From assembly GCF_040954645.1 (NCBI RefSeq), contig NC_092803.1, positions 8,867,230 through 8,931,229 on the forward strand: a DNA stretch of 64,000 nucleotides, given 5' to 3'. Position numbers and translations under genes: made by a program. The notes beneath the pieces are model-generated. The model was not told the origin of the DNA. It saw nothing but the letters and a program-made list of their open reading frames with translations, and did not search any database. The DNA comes from Diabrotica undecimpunctata. Lineage: Eukaryota > Arthropoda > Insecta > Coleoptera > Chrysomelidae. Positions 41,871 to 53,203 of this stretch are shown piece by piece (position 1 is the first letter of the stretch; every line of letters starts with the position of its first letter).

Positions 41871-42869
41871 TAAACATCTTACATTTCTTGCAAATTCATT
41901 AGTACCTGTTAACCTCCATCACTCCGACACTGGCAACCTTATTTATGGATTAGTAACCCTCACAACTATTGTATTCTATTCTGCTCCAACCTTTATACCT
42001 GGTGGTCATACTCAATTTAAAATTGTTTTCCTATATACTTCTGTAAACTTGTTGACAAATATCTGTTTTTCATTGAGTCACCCGTATCAACAGTTTAGGG
42101 ATTTGCATACATAATTTATTGTTTTATTACTCTCTCATACATAAAAATACACTATAGTTTTTATAGCTATGTGCTATATATTCTCACCCTCTTTTAAAGT
42201 ACTAAACCAGCCATAAAGAAAACTACACAATTTGCCAGATTTCTCTTATTGTTGCATCGTCGTGCATCCCTTATCTACCCCGGCAAGAACGCGAAGTTCG
42301 GGGCGCGTAAAAAAATGTTCTAATTTAGTGGCAATTTCCATTTTTATGAAGTTGCCGTTTCAAATAATTTGCATAAATAAGGAAGACGTCTCTAAAAACC
42401 TCGAATAACACCGATCTGTACCTCTCGGCGGGCAAAATACACGGACTACGGCATAATATCTATGTAAATGTGGCCTAAAATGAAGAGCCTTGCAAAATTA
42501 TAGAGTAACTTTTCCGGAAAGTGTCTGATATAAAAAATTTGTAACTTGTTACGTGTTTTGTTTGGCAGACGAAATGGCGATGGAAATGAATGTTTTCAAT
42601 TCATGGAAGAATGAAAAAATTAGCAAAGAATATTCCTTTTTAGTTTCTATTATTTGCAAAGGTTTATTACTGAAACATAACTTTATAAAAATTTGAATCG
42701 ATTAAATTCTCTTTGAAACTATCGTTTTCGTTTCAATTAAATGCTCAAAATATGTGGTAAAATCTATGTTTTTTAATTAATGTGTATACGGAAATATTCA
42801 CTACTTTTAGACTTTATATCACCTAGCACCAAACACCTATTCATTGTAACTACCATTGTTGTAAAGTGC
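41871..42869. other. No feature recognised
   Basis: No coding similarity, repeats or RNA gene seen. Confidence 0.4.
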
Positions 42870-43238
42870 AGACGACTCAAGAAATATTTCCTGATGATTA
42901 TTTTAAACAAATGGAATTCTGTGAAATGATGATGGAGAAATGCAATAAAAATAATAATTTTTTTAAGAGAATTTTGTCTACAGACGAGTTCTCCTTCACA
43001 ATTCACAAGAAACAATCCATCCGTTGTACGTTATTGGTCTCAGCAAAATAAGCATTTGAGTGTGTCTGTGTGAATTGGTTTTTTTCACCGAAAAAAATCT
43101 AAACGCAGTAAAATATTTTGAATTAGATACTACGAAATCAAATTATTCCTGCACTTCAACATCTTCAAATCAATTTAAATGAAATTTGGTTTCAATAAGA
43201 CAACCGTCCTTCATATAATGCACAGGCCATTTTACTTT
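42870..43238 (+). pseudogene. Mariner-like transposase fragment, catalytic part
   Basis: The frame reads QEIFPDDYFKQMEFCEMMME, then ILSTDEFSFTIHK (first catalytic Asp in TDE), RYWSQQNKHLSV after a shift, IKLFLHFNIFKSI, and MKFGFNKTTVLHIM, the degenerate equivalent of WFQQDxxPxH around the second Asp. Same family as the arms of the inverted dimer at 11176-13297, covering the part upstream of what they retain. It is cut on the right by dispersed repeat copy B. Confidence 0.75.
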
Positions 43239-43577
43239 AGTCGTCAGAGACGAAAATGCCACTGAACCTCTAAAAATCATACGAACAAGCTGAATTTTGC
43301 CGAAAATATTAATTTTGGGACCCAAAAAATGATGCAAAAAAGTTTACCACTTTTACCCCAGAGCTTCCCCCTAAAACCCCACCTGTAAGGGGGTAAAAAC
43401 GCAAAAAAATCAATTTACCAAGAATCTGTTTGCCGTAGAAAAAAATGTAGCTGAGATAATTTTAAACAAAACTGTTTATTAGCACTTTTTGTGTAGAATG
43501 AACCGTTCTATTACAAACAACGCTTAAAGCGACCGTCGATTTTGTGTCAGTTGCGCGCGCGAAATCAATGTTCAATA
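43239..43577. repeat. Dispersed repeat, copy B
   Basis: Matches 2547-2891 in the same orientation with scattered substitutions and small gaps. It directly abuts a mariner-like transposase fragment, so the repeat may be part of, or inserted in, that element. Confidence 0.8.
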
Positions 43578-44244
43578 GGAACTTGAAGTTGCAGTTGGTC
43601 TGTGTCGTTTTAACTGACAAGAACCAAGTGTTCAAGTCCAGCAAAGAAACATGTTGCTCTTTAAGTAGTAAATTTTTATCCAATGTCATCGACCTAGAGT
43701 CACATTAGAATTTAAATTTGGAATGTAAAACCATATATTGATGTCATAGCTACAATTTTACTGTTAGCTTCAATTACAAAAGAAGGCACTGAAGATGATC
43801 TGATCTAGATCGGAAACGTCACGTTATGCTAGTGTATAAATTTTTGACGACACTTTTTAAAAGTTTTAATTATATATTTTATAACTAAATATAAATGTGA
43901 AATGTCTGTATAAGTTTTTAGTTTTTTAAACGATGGTATACAGCCAACTACTGGGATTTTCCCATTAATTTTTACCTTTTATTATATCAGCAAGCCTTTT
44001 AACTATATGAATCACAAAATTCGTGTAAATATAATCAATGAGTCCAGAATAGCCTCAAAATGATTTATATCATTTTAAACAATCGAAGATAATAAGAGAG
44101 ACATGCGAACTACTGTCGGTTGGAGTAAGCATACCCTGTCATCGAATGCCATAGTCTGTGGACTAGTACGCATTTCGATACGCATCGCCCCGCCTCCAAT
44201 TTTCCCATTGGCTCTTGACCTGGAAATCCCTATTTATCGCTTGA
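43578..44244. other. No feature recognised
   Basis: AT-rich on the left, more balanced from 44100. I see no coding similarity. Confidence 0.4.
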
Positions 44245-44300
44245 ACAGCGCATATAAATATTGGCGATTTTCAGGTCAGCAAGTCAGTCCCACACGGGCT
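44245..44300 (+). promoter_or_regulatory. TATA/initiator core promoter pair, probably retroelement
   Basis: TATAAATA at 44253-44260 is followed by TCAGT at 44284-44288, 31 bp downstream, the canonical insect spacing. The surrounding 44100-44580 is GC-richer than its neighbours, like an LTR or retroelement leader. No LTR boundaries were seen. Confidence 0.4.
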
Positions 44301-44808
44301 CTCCGAGAGCTTAGTGCTCTCGTTGCTCTGCTTCCTGCATTTATTTACCATACTCTGTGGCTGAGAATTGTTTCAATTTAATTTGGTGTTTTATTTCGAC
44401 GAAGAAATTGTCATGTAAGAAATATCTTGCCGTTTTCAAGGCAAGACATCGAAGATAAATATTTTCCAAGTCCATAACCCGAAAATGGACTTAAGTAGGG
44501 GAGCTCTCGACAGTATATTCGAAGCCCTCTACAGAGCACCCGGAGACAACAGAAGGTGGTTAGACCCTTATTTGTTCCCCCGAGGTGAAAACCCCAAGGT
44601 ATAGTTCTGTATCATATTTATTTTTTATTGTTGAAACTTGTTTACTATTGAACTTGCAGTTCATATATCAGGACTATATTTAGTGGACTGGGAATAACTT
44701 TTCAGTTATTTCAACACTAACTGTCCTTTAGCTTAAACGGCCGCTTAATTAGCCAGTTATTTTTCAGGTACATATAATGATAGTGAGTATAATGTATCTA
44801 ATTTTAAA

Positions 44809-46302
44809 TTGGGCTATAGTGTGGATTTTCAGATTCTGAAGTTTGAGAATACACTTATTAAGAATTGTATTTTTTCCCTTTGTAAACCTTTACATTCGGT
44901 CATACAAACTATTTTTCCAATATTTCCACAATATTGGAAAAATAGTTTTCTTACATCTATCTATAAATCTGGCAATCGCGAGTGTGTTAACAAGTATAGA
45001 GGTATAACTATTCAATCAGCAATCCCGAAACTTCTTGATAAATTGGTATCGATAAATCTCACCTGGGCTTGCAGAAACATAATTATTGATGAACAACATG
45101 GATTTTCTAACGGGAAGTCAACAGTAACAAACCTTGTCAATTACCAACAATACTTGTTGGGTGCATTTGAGAATAAAATTCAGGTCGACAGTGTTTACAC
45201 TGATGTCTCAAAGGCCTTTGACCAGGTTAATCATAATATTTTGGCCCACAAACTTCATGCATCTGGCTTTGGTGACCCCATTGTTAATTGGATTAAAAGT
45301 TTTCTGATGGGACGTACACAGCAAGTTCGTATTAACAATTATATTTCAAAAGAATTCCATTGTTATTCTGGTGTACCACAAGAGTCTCACTGTGGTCCCT
45401 TGTTTTTTAACTTGTTCATTAACGATATTGGTAAGGCTATCAAAAACTCACACTTCTTGCTATTTGCTGATGATCTTAAGTTATTTCGTTGTATACATAA
45501 TAAATCGGATAGAGATCTCCTGCAAGATGATGTAAATAATATATGTTTATGGTAAAAACAAAATGGTTTAAGCTTAAATCCAACTAAATGTTCTTGTATT
45601 TCATTTGGTCGTATAAATAATCTAATAGCTAATAGATATGTTCTTAATGATGTACTCTTGGATTCAGTTACTGAGATAAGAAATTTGGGTGTATTATTGG
45701 ATTGTGCATTGACATTTAGAAGCCATTTTCTTAAAATTAAGGAAACAGGATTTCGTAAACTTGGTTTTATTTATCGTAACAGTTATGATCTCTCACCTAT
45801 TGTATTCAAATTATTGTATTGCTCTCTGGTACGCTCAGGTCTTGAATACTGCTCTGTTGTTTGGTCCCCATTTCATCAAGTATACATTGATGGATTGGAG
45901 AGTGTTCAAAGGAAGTTTCTAAGATCTTTAGCTTTTAAAGCACATATTAATATAAAAAATACTGAAAATTATTTCATAGATTATTCTATAATAATGTCTC
46001 AATTTAACATTGCTACATTGAAGAACCGCAGGATGAGAGCTGATATGTTATTTTTGTTTAAAATTCTAAACAACGTTATTAATTGTCCTTCGTTATTAGC
46101 CAATGTACACTTAAACACAATACATAGAACTCGACACACTGCGCTCTTTTATGTTCCTTTTCATAGGACTGATTATGCTCGTCATTTTTCCTTGTCGAGA
46201 ATGCTCAGCTCTTGCAATGACCTCCTATTGGATCCTTTCTGCCCAAACATTAATGCTTTCAAAAGGCAACTTAAGAATCTAATTATTAATCTAGATATGT
46301 GA
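44809..46302 (+). pseudogene. CR1/Jockey-like RT, one nonsense codon
   Basis: RT of a non-LTR element would copy its RNA at a nicked target. Blocks in order are FPQYWKNSFLTSIYKSGN, KYRGITIQSAIPKLLDKL, IIIDEQHGFSNGKST, YTDVSKAFDQVNHNIL (catalytic Asp), GVPQESHCGPLFFNLFINDI (Gly to Glu in the usual GVPQGS), and HFLLFADDLKLF, an intact FADD. A TAA at 45553-45555 follows NNICLW. The same frame resumes KQNGLSLNPTKCSCISFG and runs through RNLGVLLDCALTFRSH, YCSVVWSPF and YVPFHRTDYARHFSLSRML to the stop at 46300-46302. One stop and at least one altered motif show it is dead but relatively young. Confidence 0.88.
44906..44948. repeat. Perfect 19-bp hairpin inside the RT frame
   Basis: AAACTATTTTTCCAATATT (44906-44924) and its exact complement (44930-44948) flank a 5-nt loop, within codons for QTIFPIFPQYWKNSF. 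It preserves the reading frame. Confidence 0.9.

Positions 46303-46306
<4 letters not shown>

Positions 46307-46357
<51 letters not shown>
46307..46357. repeat. (TA)n microsatellite in retroelement 3' UTR
   Basis: About 25 TA units begin five bases after the RT stop codon. Confidence 0.97.
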
Positions 46358-46360
<3 letters not shown>

Positions 46361-46487
46361 ACTTTTGTGATTTGATATACTGTTTTAATGTACAAATTTT
46401 AATGTTTATTGTACATGATCTTTACTTTTTACTATTTGTTGTATTTTATTGAAAATGGTTCTACTGTTGAAATAAATGAATTAATTT

Positions 46488-48059
46488 TATAGTATTTTGA
46501 TAATCATACAGTAAGAAAAATCGGGATAAAAATATTTATTCCAATGAAACTGTTGAAATGAAACTGTTAAAATGAAAAAGAAAGTAAAGATTTTGGAGCT
46601 AAAACTAGATTAACATTGTTCAGAAATCTCAAAATGTTACCATTGCCATAAATTTATATTTCATAAAATCGTTTTGGGCGTATAAAAATAAATATAACTT
46701 AAAAAACGAAGCGTTTTATATATGAGACTACAAATAAACACTGTTTCGTAAAGACATGTATCTCGTGTACAATTCCAATATCAACTGGGCTATTTAAGAT
46801 AACTAGTTTTACTGTGTTTGACTTGAACAATTTAATCCTAATCATACATTATTCCAAGAAGTTGTGTGTTTGGTAAATCTGAACAAACGAAGTTACAAGG
46901 GATCAATTGCCCCAAGTAAATCGAACGTTGTAACTACCGTGTACGAATAATGACTTCCTAACCCTATATCGGTTGCCCTACATCATGTTCTGTACGAAGT
47001 CTGCTGTATCAGTTACGTCAATATAGATTACCATTACCTACATCGTCCTTTGATATTACAGAACCTAATCTCTTCTCTGAACCCCCATCCCAGGAAAGAT
47101 CCGTAAAAGTTCCTTATTGAAATTCGGCGTGTATTCCCCAACGTGTAACTGGAGACTGCCATTCAACAAATAATAAAACTGGAAATTGTATCAAATTTCA
47201 AAAACGTTAAACTAGGGCCTCTGTCGCTCGCCGAACCGGGGGATGAATCTTCGGCGGTGGAGACGACAAAGGAGACCTCTGCGAGGGCGGTTTGTAATTA
47301 TCTACACCCCAGTAACCGCACAATGTGAAGCGGTGTGTTTCGCGTAATGACGTTAAGACTTATTGCCCGGTAGTATTGAGTTTAATGGTTGAAAAAAATC
47401 TTAATTAACTACTTTTTTTTTATCTGTTACCACAGCTTATTAACTTTGATGGTTATACCAGTCGGTGTATATTATACTGAATAGCTTCTTCTTCGCACAG
47501 CACCATAAGCTTAAACTGCAGAGACGAATAACATTAAACTTGGATAATCGATTGCAAGAAAGCATATAGAGGAGCTAGTAAAAAAGAAAAGAACCAATAT
47601 TAGACTGAGGTGTGTCTTAGTATATATCTCTCTACAAGTAGTAGAGTTACGTACAAGAAGTACAGAAGCATCTTAGTTAAATATATATCCTTCTAAAACT
47701 GATTCATAGGATTGTTTCTGTTACAATTTTACCAGTTGTTCTATAGCGTTTTCATTCAAATTTTATCTGCAACATTTATCTAGGTAGAAAATTCGTGATA
47801 ACTGTACAGGTGAGGAAATAAAAACAAGGTATGAAACGACAATTGTTACTTTAGCTTAAGTAAAACACCTGAAAATAGAAACTTAAGCCAAAAACAAAAC
47901 GAAGAATATACCAACCTGTGAAAACAGTATCTGATGAAGGCGATGTAACTAAAATCTATAAGAAGTTTAAGAAATTGTAATTGACAGAGATGACTGGCAC
48001 AGGAACAACTAGCGAAATAGTCCAAGGAAGTTCAAGGATTAAATAGGATAAGACTAGCA
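46488..48059. other. No feature recognised
   Basis: No coding motif. 47217-47335 stands out as GC-rich (CTCGCCGAACCGGGGGATG), but I cannot assign it. Confidence 0.4.
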
Positions 48060-48480
48060 GGAAAAATGGAAAGTGCTTTGCACAAAGCGAAGTGCAGTGC
48101 TAGGAATATTATTTTTCTAATATTCTTGTTCACCTACGTGATTCTTTAAGTGGTTGGATATACGACAGAGTTGTATACTGTCGCCATCGCTTTTCAAGAT
48201 ATATTAAGAGCATATTATATACCTAGCTTTGAGAGTAATTGACGAATGGATTCCAATAAACGTTGAACAAATGAATAACGTAAATTACGTTGACGACATT
48301 GTCATTTTCAGATAGATTGGAAGGTTTGCCTCTACTCTAATTAAAAAAAGTACATGATTTTAAGTAAAAGATAAGGTAACATCTGGATAACTATTGGTTA
48401 ACGAAGAATCAATAGCACAGACTACTAACTGTTGCTGTGTGAGTATGCATTTAAATGACCAATGGTAGCATTCCACTGAA
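48060..48480 (+). pseudogene. Very degenerate RT relic
   Basis: The clearest block is NNVNYVDDIVIFR near 48277-48315, an LRYADDIVI-like RT palm motif as YVDD. A later CVSMHLNDQW resembles YLGxxxNxQW. Surrounding frames are full of stops. The assignment rests on these two short blocks. Confidence 0.4.
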
Positions 48481-49059
48481 ATAAAGATAATGATTTTACT
48501 AGGTGATAAAAGTCATATTTATTAAAGTCACTTATACAGTTACAAATTGTAATCGACTTGTTTACGCCTTGGTTAACTGAGACATCGCTGTGGTACTTCA
48601 TACGAAGGGTCCTTATAGATAGAGTTACAAATAAAGATGTTGGTACGGCTCTATAACATATTTACTTTATCCTAAAAATTCCTTAAATGTCTTTTAAAAA
48701 TTTATTACCTCATAAATCTTTTGTATATATTTTAAGAAATATTATTTAAATAATATCTGAGTTCAGTCAGAGCTTCTTTAATCGTCCTGAATAGCCTTGT
48801 TCTTCTGGATGTATGTTATATCTGCTAGGTGTTGAGTTTTCTTCTTGATGTAAGGTTAGGTAACGCTCTTTGTTTATAGTGGCTTACTTTGTGCCTGTAA
48901 CAAGCTTCGTTTGAGCATTATTCGAATTTAACAACAACAAATCTTTTAATATGTTGACATACATTGTGGAATATTCCATACAGGATTGTATTGAATATTC
49001 AGGTTATAATTAATTATTAAAATAGAAGATTGGAAATAACATCGTATCAACAAAACACT
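48481..49059. other. No feature recognised
   Basis: AT-rich, without motifs. Confidence 0.4.
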
Positions 49060-49342
49060 GCGTGATTTAGTTCAAAGTCAACTAAGTAATACGTGAGTTA
49101 ACAATCGAAAGATCTATTGCACGACTTTGTAAAGTCAGCAGAAATTATGTCATAGTTTTAGTATTTAAAAACAACTAAGATGTGGCCTTCCATAGTCGAT
49201 GAAGCGCCTATTTAACGATAACTATAGCTATTCGTTTAAAAGTTACTTTTAAATACTAAAACTATGACGTATAATTTATGCTGACTTTACAAGTCACGTG
49301 TTAACTCACGTATTGGTTAGCTGACATTGAACCGAATCACGC
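49060..49342. mobile_element. MITE or foldback, ~283 bp, ~100-bp arms
   Basis: 49060-49166 and 49243-49342 are imperfect inverted copies. Shared blocks are GCGTGATT, AATACGTGAGTTAAC, TGTAAAGTCAGC and GTCATAGTTTTAGTATTTAAA. The centre of about 75 bp includes GTCGATGAAGCGCC. It has no coding capacity. Superfamily and target duplication are not evident. Confidence 0.88.
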
Positions 49343-49542
49343 AAAACAAAATCACACCACTATATTCTAAAATAATTTTGTCCAGAGAATCTTATGGTAT
49401 GTTGACAAATCTTATCTTGGAATCTTTTCTTTCCACATCATTTGCAAGAACTCACATCGTCAACCATTTCATCACTTGAAAATTACTAGTTGCTCTTAAA
49501 ATTTGTTAAAACTCGTATAATTTTATCTTTACATTGACTGTA

Positions 49543-49770
49543 CTATATAAACACCGCGTGGAAGTTGCGTGAGCGGTTAGACACATCAGTTAAAACGCGC
49601 GGAAAATTTTTCCGCGTGAGCTGAGTTTTCATCAAAATTTTCATTCGATAATTTATGTACATTCGAATTTTCACGTGCATAAAAAGGCTTTCACGGCGCG
49701 TAGGCACGGAAATGAGTATATTTGATTAGTGGTAATCGGTACACAAAAAGTCTTTGAAACGACGCACAAC
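49543..49770 (+). promoter_or_regulatory. LTR-like region with TATA box preceding a primer-binding site
   Basis: CTATATAAAC at 49543-49552 is followed by an ATCAGTT initiator-like motif about 40 bp on. The region ends CGACGCACAAC directly before a primer-binding-site-like sequence at 49771. This is the order expected at the 5' LTR of a gypsy-group retrotransposon. The left LTR boundary could not be fixed. Confidence 0.5.
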
Positions 49771-49787
49771 TGGCGCAGTCGGTGCGA
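49771..49787 (+). other. Primer-binding-site-like sequence of a gypsy-group LTR element
   Basis: TGGCGCAGTCGGTGCGA matches the typical TGGCGCAGTCGRT start of insect gypsy-group primer-binding sites. It follows an LTR-like end. No gag or pol sequence follows, so only the 5' end remains. Confidence 0.55.
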
Positions 49788-51089
49788 CATCAAAACTTGT
49801 TTTTCTCTTTTAATCTGGTTAAGAATAAGAGTTCAATGAGAGGGAAATTTAAAATCTACAGTAAATTTAATACTTTTAAAATCTTTAAGCACCCAGATTG
49901 CTGATAGTGACTAGCGAACTTTACTTTTGTGTTTTCTTTAATTTGCAGTGTGTTAGAAAAATAATGACAGTTTGCTATATAACCGTATGTCCGCAAATGC
50001 TTTCTTTCCGAGATACGGGGTGTCGAAATTGTTCTTACAAATTGACAATTTATTTATTGCTCTGAAACCGATTGAAATTTGGTGGATGCGTAAAAATTGC
50101 GCTAGATACTTGTCCATTAATTATTTATTAACTGTAAATCTTTCCATCTAGATGTAAAACATCTAGCAGCACTTTGTTCGGCTATGTCTAAATCTTTTCC
50201 GAAATCGACGAAACAGAAAAAAATGCTGTGCATTTGCTCTTACGTCTATGTTCAGTAGCTTGCACTCCATGGTATTCTTATACAGTAAAATGGTATCTAT
50301 ATATCTTGGTATCCGTTATGGAGAAGTTTCACTCATCGATTAGATATAAAATTTATGTTCCCATCCAATTTTTTTGATTCCTATGAAACTGTTGTAATTT
50401 TTAGTTGAGGTTGGAAAATATGAATATAATGTTACGTAAAATAAGGAATAAAGCGGTCAAAAGGTAAATGGAAACAACGCAAGTAATAACAAATTACTTT
50501 TGAATTTAAGGAGATAATTAAATTTAAAAAAGTTAGTTATGAGTTATAATTTGGGGGAAATGTATTGCTTCAAATAATCCGTGACTAAGTGTAAAATCCT
50601 TCACCGATAATTTCCGGTTTAACATGTCGAAACATGTCTCCCATGTCTCCCATATCCAATTTCGATACGTCTAGAAAAGCGTTTACAGCCTTTCACGGTA
50701 TCCAGGTTTTTGCTAGAACTCGCAGTAACATAAAAGAGCTATGCAATAAAATGTTTATTTCTCAAAAATACGATTCATCCTTTTCCAATAAGGCTTCAAG
50801 TTACCTTTGGCAAAAAGTAGGCTGTGCGACAGTGGCGGAGGCATATTAATTTGGAGATTTTTCTATTCTACTTTGGCAATTTAAAATGTATTTAAACATA
50901 GTAATTTAGCTATTTACAGTACGTACACAGAATGGACCTTGGCCGGTGAGAGATCGGCACGCTGCGCAAACCAAGGGTCTGTTTTAAGGCTTTAACATAC
51001 TAGGATTGAAGTTAATAAAGAAGCCCTTAATAAGTCTAACATTGTCAATTACCAGCACCGATTGAAGTAATTTGAAAAGTTATGAGTTG
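49788..51089. other. Mostly unrecognised
   Basis: 49976-50160 contains ATAACCGTATGTCCGCAAAT and a CGGGGTGTCGAAATTG step. Similar wording occurs at 55615-55640 (ATAAACGTATGTCTGCAAAT), suggesting an untranslated fragment of a mariner-like element. Nothing else is recognised. Confidence 0.35.
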
Positions 51090-51420
51090 GTAACAGTTTG
51101 GAACTGCCAAGAACCCTTAAACAACTGAGGCAGGGCAAAAACAAAGTAACTATGCTGAGAGTGCAAAACGTAAAGGAATTGATGAGAATGATATTGCTGA
51201 TAGTCTTGCTAAAGAAGAAGCTAATACTCCTTTTATCCATGAGATCCATTCTGTGTTATACCACAAAACCCCCCTAGTAAAGGATGAACTTATTGTAGCC
51301 CACTGGGAGAATATTCCAAGTCAAGGGCAGGCAGAACGGTTATTAAAACCTTTTGCTTGCTACGCAAAAACACTCGTTGATCTTCAGTTCACATATTTTC
51401 GGCAGCTGTAGGACATAGGT
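51090..51420 (+). pseudogene. Retrotransposon RNase H C-terminal relic
   Basis: AESAKRKGIDENDIADSLAK followed by EEANTPFIHE resembles the GxxxNExADxLAK motif of retroelement RNase H. KDELIVAHWENIPSQGQAER resembles the following linker. It is short and soon interrupted by stops. Confidence 0.6.
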
Positions 51421-51929
51421 ATCTGGAACAGATTTTTTAAAACTTAACCATGTAAAAAATATCTCTCCTAAACTGATAGTAGGATATTTTAAAAGTCTAG
51501 ATCTGGTGGATCTACAATCTACAAATAACCAGGAACAATCATATCGATTAGTAGCTTAATTACAGTTTGTTCTAGTTCCTGCAAACTATAGATTGCCTAA
51601 TAGGTATTGAGAAAATGCTTGCAATCATTTTCTCGGTTCAAAATTTGCCAGCTTTCAAAAGTCAAAGGTTTTTGTTCTCTGCAGAGGGCAAAACACTTAT
51701 TTGATGATTCGTAGCATTTTAGTGAGATAATAAATATAGCTTCGGGGCTAGTTTGGGACGCAGTCTATTATAAATTACCTCAACAACAACTATAGTGTAA
51801 TAATTCAGTAGCTATCAATAAAACTGTATTTTAGTTTAAGTCAAATAAAAAAAGCAGGAGTCAAATAAAAAAAAGCAGGAGCCAAATAATAAAGATAATA
51901 AACTATAATTATGAAATAGCCCATCCCAT

Positions 51930-52340
51930 AAAACAAAAGAAGGAATACCATGTCACGTAGGAATCGAGCAAAATAAAGCAGTCGACCTACTTGCGGATAA
52001 AGCTGCACTAGATAAAAATATCCCAAAGTAAAAAACCCTTCAACAAATCCATCAAGAAACATATTTTCAGTTTAAGACAGAGTAACTTGAAAGTAAAGTC
52101 TACTAACTTAATTGATTGATATTGATTGATATTCAATTATCACTTCCAACTAAAATCACGAAAAGATTATACTCTAACAACCCACACCCATTTAATAAAT
52201 AAAGAACCCATTCCTTCTTATCACAGTACTTCTAATCACCTACAAATCTAAATATATTTAGAATGCCAAGCATACACCAACTAACGAAGAAAAAACTACT
52301 AGAAAAATCTTCCAGGAAATATAGAAATATAGTAATATAG
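51930..52340 (+). pseudogene. Second RNase H relic of a non-LTR element
   Basis: The frame reads GIPCHVGIEQNKAVDLLADK then AALDKNIPK and stop. This closely matches the WIPxHVGIxGNExADxLAKxA motif, with the trailing Asp visible. Later text is broken by stops. It differs from the relic at 51090, so two elements are represented. Confidence 0.7.
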
Positions 52341-53203
52341 AAATATAAAAATCTGCTCAACTTATTGTATAATCAAATCTGAACTGGACTGGAAATTGTT
52401 GATACTATAGGCTTAAAGCCCTTAGTAATGGCGGAAGAATGCTGGACTATCATCTTGTTCAGAAACTAGACCGGCTATGAATAATATTCCTCACACATTT
52501 TGCTCAATTTCAGTCGCAAAAAGTCCCCCACGGGATAAGAGTGTCAGAATAGCTCGGCCCTTGGCTTAGCCATTTAGCGAGCGATTTTCAAGCCGGTCTT
52601 ATTCGAAAACTCCGATATTAGTAAAACAAACATTTAATGTTTATTCTATTTCAAGAGACACTCAAAGTATGTTTTTCTCGCTTGAAATTTTAGTAAAGTA
52701 AGTTCGTGTCACTTCTGGCGAAGGTCTAGTGTTAGGGTTTTAGGTCGTGCAAACGCTCCTAACATGACTTAACGACTACTTTCAGGCAGGGACCGACAGC
52801 ATTACGTGCCCTCTGAAGCACAGTGACAGCTTAGTTAAATTAGAAATAGAAAAATTTGTTGAAATTTTAAAACGCGGTAAAAAGTTAGTAAGTACTTATT
52901 AGAAACTGTATAAATTATTAAGATATGTAAGGTCGCACAAAAGTTACTGCTTTTTGAATTAAATGGAATTTGAAATATGTGAATTAAAACTTTACAAAAC
53001 ATGGAATTTGAAATACGTAAATAAATACTTCATAAGTTTTTTTAAGTCATTACAATGTGTATAGCCAAAAACACACCGACCATTTCGTTCTCTGAAGAAA
53101 ATACACATCGATACATACTGACCTAAAATCATGTTTCAAACAAAAAATTTCTGACATATATTAGCAATCTTAGAATATCGCCTCCACCAGGCAATATGAA
53201 GTC
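52341..53203. other. No feature recognised
   Basis: No coding similarity, repeats or RNA gene. 52740-52830 is nearer balanced composition. Confidence 0.4.

Larger units (their letters stand above)
44800..46487 (+). mobile_element. CR1/Jockey-like retrotransposon, 5'-truncated, with 3' UTR
   Basis: The coding part is nearly continuous from about 44800 to 46302. The 3' UTR contains a (TA)n array (46307-46357) and ends near GAAATAAATGAATT at about 46485. The 5' endonuclease is missing. Confidence 0.88.

Noticed and set aside
41645..41902. An 85-codon frame with repeated KELNFILQI
   Set aside because: It is a translation of the direct repeats and palindromes at 41686-41870.
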